Part shown: piece after piece, positions 57,701 through 64,000 of the stretch
How positions within the stretch are numbered: position 1 is the first letter of the stretch
How the letters are laid out: each line of letters begins with the position of its first letter
DNA from: Bacteroidia bacterium
GTDB lineage: Bacteria; Bacteroidota; Bacteroidia; SpSt-205
Direction: 5' to 3'
Length of the DNA stretch: 64,000 bases
Assembly (NCBI GenBank): GCA_026414975.1
Contig: JAOAHZ010000002.1
Coordinates: 124,001-188,000, forward strand
Position numbers and translations under genes: made by a program
The notes under the pieces: generated by a model
Told to the model about the DNA's origin: nothing
Database searches by the model: none
Seen by the model: only the letters and a program-made list of their open reading frames with translations

Positions 57701-57986
57701 CTACAGCGAGTTCTACGGGGAGACCATGGGTGTCCCAACCAGCACGCCGGGGAACAAAGTACCCTCGCATCGTTTTATAGCGACACACGAGGTCTTTGAG
57801 GGTACGGGCGAATACATGGTGGATGCCGGGTTTTCCGTTGGCGGAGGGGGGGCCTTCATAAAAGGTAAAAGTAGGGGCTCCTTGACGCCGAGCTAACGAA
57901 GCTTCAAATGTCTTTTCATGCCGCCACAGCTCCAGTACCTCCTTCTCCCACTGAGATAGGCGAAGGGGACCCAGACTCTTCCACAT
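54720..57986 (-). CDS. ileS: Isoleucyl-tRNA synthetase
   Basis: FYEGPPSANGKPGIHHVFARTLKD (HIGH region), GWDTHGLPVE, KMSKRLGNVIEP (KMSKS); start at ATG 57986 preferred over 58037 because of TACCTTTG box. Confidence 0.96.
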   Translation of the reverse strand: MWKSLGPLRLSQWEKEVLELWRHEKTFEASLARRQGAPTFTFYEGPPSANGKPGIHHVFARTLKDLVCRYKTMRGYFVPRRAGWDTHGLPVELAVEKELGIRKSDIGTRISIADYNRACREAVMRYKNAWNELTERMGYWIDLSNPYITFESSYIESVWWLLKGLYEKGLLYKDYTIQPYSPAAGTALSQHELNLPGAYRSVEDPSITVQFRSQRDPQLYFLAWTTTPWTLPSNAALAVHPELDYAEIETFQPYTREPIRVVLAEGAISRYFSHEELPFTAEAIDRRTGKLPWRLIRRIKGRNIVNERYEPLFRYVEPKGDAWRIIPADFVTLEEGTGIVHIAPTFGADDLKAARKHGIPPILVQDDQGTLTPLVDKEGRFVPHVTDFAGRYVKNYTNDPDYKPVDEDIAQNLRQRGLLFRKEVYRHNYPHCWRTDKPVLYYPVEAWFIRTSALREKLVALNRTIEWYPPAIGEGRFGNWLEHVEDWNLSRSRFWGIPLPIWRTRDGKYERCIGSFAELQEAVEEARHKGLMPHNPLDRPDFDPHRPYVDEIILAAPDGSPMYREPDVIDVWFDSGAMPYAQQHYPFENQGVFWAQFPADFIAEGIDQTRGWFYTLHAIAVALFDTVAYRRVLVNGLVLDKEGNKMSKRLGNVIEPEELMEKYGADPTRWYLVSNAPPWENVRFDESRLAEKVRTFFGTLHNAYEFFALYARIDGYRPQPLPPLESLPPIDQWVLSETEKLTAEVTSAYESYFPTQAARLIEEFVIEKLSNWYIRLNRRRFWKGEKDADKWAAFTILRDVLGRVAQLMAPIAPFYSELLWRHLNFSDSVHLSDFPQENPALRRPDLEAAMDKVRRLASLLHSLRKRSGLRVRQPLPQALVPASYRSWLEPLSDLLLQELNLKAITYLDDHSEAVVYELRPNYRTLGPRLGARVSALASYLRQLSQKEILNAIHQGFIQWEGETFPLSDLEIRAQALAGWLHASEGELTVALDTRLSSELEAEGWARELIHCIQLSRKEAGLEVTDRISLSVFLPDPYRSALQKYEPLIAQETLATQIAWYDAPPSEPNTVFLDTVPLHIDISLAYEHT

Positions 57987-57991
57987 CCATG

Positions 57992-57999
57992 CAAAGGTA
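57992..57999 (-). promoter_or_regulatory. TACCTTTG, 5 bp before ileS ATG 57986
   Basis: Exact TAnnTTTG match. Confidence 0.7.
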
Positions 58000-58082
58000 C
58001 GCTTTTGAGAAGGGGTCGGTTCAGGCAGCTGAGACAAAAAGAAGAAAAGGCTTTCCCTCCTTCTGAGCTTCGCAGGGTCTCT

Positions 58083-59810
58083 CTACGCCTGAAAGGCGAA
58101 AGCCAACTGGTTATGCCGAAAAATCTCCTTTCTCAGCAGTTTGGGGTAGGAGGCACTCGTCATCACAGCTAACTCGGCTTTGAGCCTCTCCCATAGCGGA
58201 AGGTGCTCCTTAGGAAGGGACAGGCCTAAATGAAGCTGCTCAGCCAAGGTCAAAAGCAGCTTGTAGCTCGGCAAGCAATCAGGGATATGGGCAGGGTGTC
58301 GCCACCGATCTACCGCTTGACCGGCTGCATCCAGCCGACTCTTAGAGAGGTAAAACCAGTCCTCTGGGGTCATTTGAAGCCACTGACGAGCTGGCTGAAC
58401 TGTCTGAGCAATCCCTTGATGATTGACATATGTGCCAAAGCTCTCTAAGTGCGTGGCAGCTGGCAGAATAACCGCCAATCGCTCGTATCCTTCTACAAGC
58501 TGGTAAAGATGTGCTATCACAGGCAGCTCCTTAGGTAAGCGAGGAAGAAGATTTTCCAAGGCTTTGTCGTCCTCCACCCAATACAGCAGAGAGAAACGCC
58601 CGGAGTTCAGAAGAGTCAAGACCTCTTCTTCCTGGACAGGAATATACCCCAAGGCTTCCGCTCCACGACGATTTGGAGTGCGGTCATCTCGGCGTAAGAA
58701 GTCATCTCCCCAGTTTGGCTGCTCATGCGGAATGAAATAAAGCGGGGTATTCGGTGAAACTTTCTCCGCAAAAGACCGCAGCACATACAAAGTTTCTACC
58801 GAGGCAAAGGCAGACCCAACAAACAAGACCTTGCCTCTGTGCTCTTGAAGCAGCTTAGCGGCGGCTGCGAAGCCTTCGTTCCAACTTAGCGGGATGTCCC
58901 CAGCTTGGCGAATCCCCGATGCCCGTCGCTCATTATATTTCTGATAATCTAAGCGCCCTTCATCACAAAGCCAGTACTGGTTGATTTGTAGGTTCTTTCG
59001 GGGCGTGAATCGCATGACGAGGTTATCGCGCACCCAAGCGTAGGCATTACAGCCCTGGGCGCAACCAGTGCAGATGGTCGGGGTATAGTTCATTTCCCAG
59101 GGACGCGCCTTGAAGCGATGGTCGGCGCTGGTGAGAGCTCCTACGGGACAGATATCTACGGTATTGAGCGAATAGGGATCATCAAACGGCTGACCTTCGG
59201 CGGTAGCCGGGTAGTTCTGATTGCCTCGCTGAACGATGGTAAGTTGGCGCGTCTTAGAGACCTCATCGGTGAAACGCACACAGCGAGTGCAGTTGATGCA
59301 GCGCTCTGCATCCAAGATGACGCGGGGACCCAGCCGAATCCGCTTAGGCTTATGCACCTTTTCTTCTTCAAAACGTGAGCCTTCGGGTCCGTATTTGTAG
59401 GTCCAGATTTGGAGAGGGCACTCGCCAGCCTGATCACAAATGGGACAATCCAAAGGATGGTTGATTAGGATGAACTCCAGCACAGCCTCCTGAGTACGGC
59501 GTACCGTCTCCGAAGTGCGATGGGTGCGTACATGCAGGTCTGGCGCTAAGTCAGTGGTGCAAGAAGGCGTGGGCTTAGGCCCCCAACCAATCTTGATAGA
59601 ACCATCGGGCTCTCGAAGGTATTCGCCGCTTTGGCGATCACGAAGGGGGAAGCCAGTCTCTACGAGACACATCCGGCAGTTTGCAGGGATACTCAAAGCT
59701 GGGTGATAGCAGAAATAAGGTATCTCTATGCCATTATCCAAGCAGTACTGGAGGAGCTTGCCGGGCTTTTCGTACTCATACGGGCGCCCATCTATGTAGA
59801 TGGTAGGCAT
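58083..59810 (-). CDS. nuoG: NADH-quinone oxidoreductase subunit G-like iron-sulfur protein
   Basis: CYHPALSIPANCRMCLVE, HPLDCPICDQAGECPLQ, CINCTRCVRF, TICTGCAQGCNAYAWVRDN; start MPTIYIDG at 59810. Confidence 0.85.
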   Translation of the reverse strand: MPTIYIDGRPYEYEKPGKLLQYCLDNGIEIPYFCYHPALSIPANCRMCLVETGFPLRDRQSGEYLREPDGSIKIGWGPKPTPSCTTDLAPDLHVRTHRTSETVRRTQEAVLEFILINHPLDCPICDQAGECPLQIWTYKYGPEGSRFEEEKVHKPKRIRLGPRVILDAERCINCTRCVRFTDEVSKTRQLTIVQRGNQNYPATAEGQPFDDPYSLNTVDICPVGALTSADHRFKARPWEMNYTPTICTGCAQGCNAYAWVRDNLVMRFTPRKNLQINQYWLCDEGRLDYQKYNERRASGIRQAGDIPLSWNEGFAAAAKLLQEHRGKVLFVGSAFASVETLYVLRSFAEKVSPNTPLYFIPHEQPNWGDDFLRRDDRTPNRRGAEALGYIPVQEEEVLTLLNSGRFSLLYWVEDDKALENLLPRLPKELPVIAHLYQLVEGYERLAVILPAATHLESFGTYVNHQGIAQTVQPARQWLQMTPEDWFYLSKSRLDAAGQAVDRWRHPAHIPDCLPSYKLLLTLAEQLHLGLSLPKEHLPLWERLKAELAVMTSASYPKLLRKEIFRHNQLAFAFQA

Positions 59811-59814
59811 ACGA

Positions 59815-59822
59815 CAAACATA
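59815..59822 (-). promoter_or_regulatory. TATGTTTG, 4 bp before nuoG-like ATG
   Basis: Exact TAnnTTTG match. Confidence 0.7.
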
Positions 59823-59827
59823 ACGAT

Positions 59828-60736
59828 TCAAGGGGGATTTTCCGTTCGCAGAATGGATCGGTAAAGGCTGTAGTTTATCTCAAATCCTACGAGCAATACC
59901 ATAGACAGCCAGTAAAACCATACCATGAGAGCTATCACAGCGGCGATGCTGCCATAGAAACGACTGAAGTTGGCCACAGCGAGAAAGTACCAAGACAAGA
60001 GCTTCATAGCAGCCCCCAGCAGGAAGGTTGCCACGAGAGCCCCAGGCGAAAGAAGGTAAGGAAGGCTACGCCGAGGCATGCCCGCCCGATACATAACCTC
60101 AATAGCAAAGCTCACAATCAGAAATAGCAGGATAAACTTGATAACGCCCAAGAGTAGTTCTATGCCCGGCCCTACTGGTGAATCCAAAAGGAGGGAAAGC
60201 CAAGCCGAGAGATGCTTATCTTGGAGGAAGGAGAAGGTTAGGTTAGCTACGATAAGCAGGAGGAGAAATACAACGAGACCCAAGGCTCGTAGCCATAGCA
60301 CCCAGAAAGGTGGCTGCGGCATGTCTTCGTGGAAAAAGGCTCGGAGCATGGTCAGCATGCCCTGCCAAAGGGAATAGACTGCTAAAATCAGGGAGGTAGA
60401 CAAAAGGGTCCAGTTCCTTCGGCCGTAGACCTCTTGAAAGACCACATCATGGACTAGCTCATAAACAGGGGGGGGTAATACTGCTCCAAGCTGCTCCTGA
60501 AGCAAAGCATCAAATCGTTCAAATGGGAGATAGCTGATCCACAAAAGAGCGAAGAGGAGCCCAGGAAAGAGCGCAAAAAAGAAGCTGAAAGCCATCGCAC
60601 TACCTCGCAGAGTGAAGGTAGGATGGGTAATATTCCGCCAGAAGAGCACGGCGACGGTGCCAAGACGCACTCGGGTGAAGCCCGGCAGACGTAGCGTTGC
60701 TACCTTAATGAGTAGAAGCCTCAGCCAGCGCCTCAT
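59828..60736 (-). CDS. YihY/BrkB family membrane protein
   Basis: Six-TM BrkB pattern; LRGSAMAFSFFFALFPGLLFAL, YSLWQGMLTMLRAF, YFLAVANFSRFYGSIAAVIALMVWFYWLSMVLLVGFEINYSL. Confidence 0.88.
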   Translation of the reverse strand: MRRWLRLLLIKVATLRLPGFTRVRLGTVAVLFWRNITHPTFTLRGSAMAFSFFFALFPGLLFALLWISYLPFERFDALLQEQLGAVLPPPVYELVHDVVFQEVYGRRNWTLLSTSLILAVYSLWQGMLTMLRAFFHEDMPQPPFWVLWLRALGLVVFLLLLIVANLTFSFLQDKHLSAWLSLLLDSPVGPGIELLLGVIKFILLFLIVSFAIEVMYRAGMPRRSLPYLLSPGALVATFLLGAAMKLLSWYFLAVANFSRFYGSIAAVIALMVWFYWLSMVLLVGFEINYSLYRSILRTENPP

Positions 60737-61151
60737 AAAAAGCCTCGGGCGGGCGACACGGACGCCACGAAACCTTATCTACAAAGATCAGCGTTACTTC
60801 AGCCTCAGCGAGTAGGATTTGGTCCCGATAAATCTTATGTTGAAAGTGCAGACGAGTGCCCGGGGGTTCAGCCAGCCAAGACTCTATTCGCAGTTCATCA
60901 TCGTACCGAGCCGGGCGATGATAGGTGATGCTGAAGCGACGCACCGGGAGGAGAACATTCATTTTCTCCTCCATTTCAGCGTAAGTAAGACCCAAACGAC
61001 GAAGCCACTCAGTCCGAGCTACTTCGCAGTATACAGCATAATGCGCATAATACACCACACCCATTTGGTCGGTCTCTGCATAGCGTACGCGCAAGCGCAC
61101 CTCATGCGGAACTTGCCAGAAAGGCTTATCTACCTCTTCTGAGCGAACCAT
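60705..61151 (-). CDS. Acyl-CoA thioesterase, YbgC/4HBT family
   Basis: RVRYAETDQMGVVYYAHYAVYCEVARTEWLRRLG. Confidence 0.9.
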   Translation of the reverse strand: MVRSEEVDKPFWQVPHEVRLRVRYAETDQMGVVYYAHYAVYCEVARTEWLRRLGLTYAEMEEKMNVLLPVRRFSITYHRPARYDDELRIESWLAEPPGTRLHFQHKIYRDQILLAEAEVTLIFVDKVSWRPCRPPEAFYEALAEASTH

Positions 61152-62179
61152 CGGTTGAGAGCTTGTCGGTAGGCCCGAGCTTTATTCATATGCTCAGCGT
61201 AGCTTTTGGAAAAGTCATGATATCCAGAACCATCGGGACGGGCACAAAAGTATAAGTAATCGTTGGGGGTGTAGTTGAGAACCGCTTCTATGCTTTCTAT
61301 AGAGGGGGTTCCAATGGGACCAGGAGGAAGCCCACGATACTTGTAGGTATTGTAAGGTGAATCCACTTCCAGCATCCGATGCGTAACTCGGGTCGCTTGA
61401 AACTGCTGCGTGGCAAATATAACCGTAGGGTCTGCTTGAAGAGGCATACCCACACGCAGACGATTGAGATACACTCCAGCGATGAGAGGCTTTTCGCTGC
61501 TGCGGTAGGTTTCGTATTCCACAATAGAAGCCAAGGTAATGACTTCTGTGGGAGAGAGGCCGAGCGATTCAGCTTTCTTTCGGCGCTCTTCGCTCCAAAA
61601 GCGCTGATAGTTCTCCCACATGCGCTGAATGAGTTGTTTGGGAGAAACGGTCCAGTACAGTTCATACACATCGGGCAGGAATAGACTTATCCAAGTGAAT
61701 TGAGATAGACCTAAGCTTTGCCAAGGATAGGCGCTAAGGCTTGCCGCCCATGTGGCGGAGTCATGGGCAAGATGCTCACCCAGAAACTGATAAAGGTGTT
61801 GAGGACTGCGCTGAGGGCGCAGGTAAAGCCGCAAAGGCGTCTGTAAGCCTCGCCTTAAGCGATGCCAGACAGTCCAAGCACTTTCTCCCGGCCGAATCTC
61901 GTATCGCCCCGCCTGCACCCCACCTTGCCGAATGAGCCAGTGCCAAAGGGTGTATCGGGGGAAAAGCTCAGCCACTTGGCTTTGGATGGGACGCCGAGCC
62001 GAAGCCTGCAGAGGTATATACAGTATAAGAGGTTCTTTTACCCGAACCGAAGCCAAGACCTGGGCCCCGCCCAAAAGTATAAACCCCATCAGAAGGGTGC
62101 CCATGATCAGGCGAAAACGATGGCTCTGCAAGAGAGAAGAGAGATTGGACTTATGCTTCTTAGAACGCTTACGAGCCAT
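61130..62179 (-). CDS. mltG: Endolytic transglycosylase MltG
   Basis: SLFLPDVYELYWTVSPKQLIQRM, TLASIVEYETYRSSEKPLIAGVYLNRLRVGMPLQADPTVIFA, YNTYKYRGLPPGPIGTPSIESIEAVLNY. Confidence 0.93.
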   Translation of the reverse strand: MARKRSKKHKSNLSSLLQSHRFRLIMGTLLMGFILLGGAQVLASVRVKEPLILYIPLQASARRPIQSQVAELFPRYTLWHWLIRQGGVQAGRYEIRPGESAWTVWHRLRRGLQTPLRLYLRPQRSPQHLYQFLGEHLAHDSATWAASLSAYPWQSLGLSQFTWISLFLPDVYELYWTVSPKQLIQRMWENYQRFWSEERRKKAESLGLSPTEVITLASIVEYETYRSSEKPLIAGVYLNRLRVGMPLQADPTVIFATQQFQATRVTHRMLEVDSPYNTYKYRGLPPGPIGTPSIESIEAVLNYTPNDYLYFCARPDGSGYHDFSKSYAEHMNKARAYRQALNRWFAQKR

Positions 62180-62750
62180 AAGCAGTAAGGAGAAGCCGTT
62201 CCAATCGTTGGCGCTCTTTATGGAGGGAAGCGGGCAAAGGCACAGAGAGAGGCGGACCCTCTCGCCGCAAAAGAAGCTCAGCCAGCTGACCCGAAGACAA
62301 CTGCTCTATGCTTTTCCGAAAGTGGCGCTGGGCAGCCGCTTGGATGCCGTATACGTCGGTGTCATAAGGAATGGAATTGATATAAAAAAGGATGAGCCGC
62401 TCCTCATTCCAAAGGAGCTCTAAGAGCTTACTGAGGAAGAAACTACCCCATTTTTTAGCCTCGGGTGGATAAAAAACTTGCTCAGCTACGCGCTGAGCCA
62501 GAGGCGGACGACGACGCAGGCGAGGCTCTGTCTCTAAAACTTGAATAGCTTTCCGCAGGTGAGGTAGCCCATCTAAAGAACCAAGCCAGCCCCATTGAGG
62601 AGCCTTCCCGGAAAAATACCCCAACACTACACCTACGGGCGGAAAGGGAGCCCACCTCAGCATCCAAACCAAACCTACCCCTACCCCCAGAAAAATCAGA
62701 ATCATCTGAGATGCCGCCCAGAGAAGGCGCCGCACAGGATAAAGGAGCAT
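62169..62750 (-). CDS. Degenerate GT51 (monofunctional peptidoglycan glycosyltransferase)-like membrane protein
   Basis: N-terminal TM; LLELLWNEERLILFYINSIPYDTDVYGIQAAAQRHFRKSIEQLSSGQLAELL resembles the GT51 C-terminal half; EDxxFxxHxGFD and GGSTITQQ motifs not found. Confidence 0.65.
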   Translation of the reverse strand: MLLYPVRRLLWAASQMILIFLGVGVGLVWMLRWAPFPPVGVVLGYFSGKAPQWGWLGSLDGLPHLRKAIQVLETEPRLRRRPPLAQRVAEQVFYPPEAKKWGSFFLSKLLELLWNEERLILFYINSIPYDTDVYGIQAAAQRHFRKSIEQLSSGQLAELLLRREGPPLSVPLPASLHKERQRLERLLLTAYGS

Positions 62751-62752
62751 AC

Positions 62753-63472
62753 TCAGCCAAGCTGAAGTCGCTCCATACGCTGACGGTAAAAGGAATTGAT
62801 GGTCTCTACAACTTCTTGGGGAGTATCTACCAGCGTGAATAGGAATAAATCCTCAGGCGAGATATACTTCCATTCCTCCAGAACCGTAGCTTTTATCCAC
62901 TCCACCAAGCCGCGCCAGTAGGCGCTGCCGACCATTACTACAGGGAACCGCTCTATCTTGCGAGTCTGAATGAGTGTAAGAGCTTCAAACAGCTCATCCA
63001 TAGTACCGAAGCCCCCGGGCAGCACCACAAAGGCTTGGGCATATTTCACGAACATCACCTTGCGCACAAAAAAGTAGTCAAAGTGAATGAGGAGGTTTTC
63101 ATCCACAAACGGATTGGGGTGCTGCTCAAAGGGCAAGACGATATTGAGACCCACCGAGTAGCCCCCAAGGAGCTTTGCTCCTTTGTTAGCGGCCTCCATG
63201 ATACCGGGCCCCCCCCCTGTGATCACACCGTAACCGTTTTCCACAAGGGCTTTAGCTACTTCTACGCCTAATTCGTAATGAGGACTACCCGGCGCACTCC
63301 GAGCCGAACCAAATATGGAAACACAGGGACCAATGCGGGATAAAGTCTCAAATCCATCTACAAACTCCGCCATGATGCGGAAGATTTGCCAAGTATCGGT
63401 AGCTCGTTTCTCCCGAATATCTCGGGTCTTGTTAAAGATGTTTTTAGGTAGCCCATTCGTCGGTGGTATCAT
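62753..63472 (-). CDS. LOG-family protein (TIGR00730 Rossmann fold)
   Basis: VSIFGSARS, YGVITGGGPGIMEAANKGA, FVVLPGGFGTMDELFEALTLIQT. Confidence 0.93.
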   Translation of the reverse strand: MIPPTNGLPKNIFNKTRDIREKRATDTWQIFRIMAEFVDGFETLSRIGPCVSIFGSARSAPGSPHYELGVEVAKALVENGYGVITGGGPGIMEAANKGAKLLGGYSVGLNIVLPFEQHPNPFVDENLLIHFDYFFVRKVMFVKYAQAFVVLPGGFGTMDELFEALTLIQTRKIERFPVVMVGSAYWRGLVEWIKATVLEEWKYISPEDLFLFTLVDTPQEVVETINSFYRQRMERLQLG

Positions 63473-63479
63473 AGATTAG

Positions 63480-63487
63480 CAAAGTTA
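63480..63487 (-). promoter_or_regulatory. TAACTTTG, 7 bp before LOG-family ATG
   Basis: Exact TAnnTTTG match. Confidence 0.65.
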
Positions 63488-64000
63488 GGGATTCGGCTTG
63501 AAGGTATCGGTTCTGCGGCGCCAGCTTAGAGCCTCGCGCCAGAAAGACCCTAAAACCTCGGATAGATAGGCCCGTTCGTTCTGAATCGTCTCCTGGATAG
63601 AGGAAGGACGAAGCGGAAGCTGTCGCCTCTGGATGAACTGCTCCATGTGTTTCAGCATAAAATCGGCTGAGGCAAAATGGAGGAGAAGGCGCTCTTGACA
63701 CAACCTTTCTACAAAGGCTCTCCAGCTTGGCGGGACCCAGATTTGATAAGGGAGAAGGCTTTCTTCTCGGAATCGCTGCTCAAAAGTCTCAATAGGTTCT
63801 ATAGCGAGGCTGGGCCACTGCTCGCCTAACACGACATCCAGCCATAAATCCACCATGAGGCCGGCGTACCGTCCAGCGGCAGAGCGCAGAAGCCGCCGAG
63901 CCTCCAGAAAGGCGGGGTGTCTATCGGTCTGCCAATCTACCCAGCGGTGAAACTCAACCCCCAAGCGCACTCCTGGCGGCAAAAGGGCTAAACGCTGAGC
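63485..64000 (-). CDS. ACP phosphodiesterase-like (DUF479), partial; runs off right edge
   Basis: Frame stays open to the window end (AQRLALLPPGVRLGVEFHRWVDWQTDRHP...AGRYAGLMVDLWLDVVLGEQW). Confidence 0.7.
   Translation of the reverse strand, partial: AQRLALLPPGVRLGVEFHRWVDWQTDRHPAFLEARRLLRSAAGRYAGLMVDLWLDVVLGEQWPSLAIEPIETFEQRFREESLLPYQIWVPPSWRAFVERLCQERLLLHFASADFMLKHMEQFIQRRQLPLRPSSIQETIQNERAYLSEVLGSFWREALSWRRRTDTFKPNP

Noticed and set aside
61932-62423. 163-aa plus-strand ORF opposite mltG and the GT51-like gene
   Set aside because: Antisense shadow; no start context (no TAnnTTTG box) and no family similarity.
1-64000. CRISPR arrays, prophage, integron or defence islands
   Set aside because: No regularly spaced repeats, cas, integrase, transposase or toxin-antitoxin-like ORFs recognised.

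Overview
The window is an ordinary-density chromosomal segment of a Bacteroidota-type genome, about 50 genes on both strands. Phylum-level markers are a T9SS C-terminal sorting domain, a PorZ-like propeller protein, TAnnTTTG promoters and a 'Q-rule' at signal-peptide cleavage sites. Most content is housekeeping: ddl (partial), lon, kbl, aroB/aroA, etfBA, dxs, recO, ileS, lspA, lipB, rbfA, a nuoG-like gene, mltG, a LOG-family gene, and others. I saw no CRISPR array, rRNA, tRNA, intact mobile element or prophage. The main observations beyond gene calls are: (1) 18 exact TAnnTTTG boxes placed mostly 3-7 bp before start codons, which implies widespread leaderless transcription; (2) strong depletion of the tetranucleotide TCGA, visible even in codon choice; (3) stereotyped short signal peptides ending in W-A|Q; (4) a local gene-decay patch at about 47.7-50.7 kb, with a Rieske oxygenase gene broken by an amber codon and a frameshift, a truncated permease and a broken unknown gene; (5) several family members that appear to have lost catalytic residues: a PolX without palm aspartates, a GT51-like protein without its core motifs, and a tandem amidohydrolase with a degenerate N-terminal half. 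I did not find a convincing new defence or mobile system. All counts were made by eye and should be recomputed.
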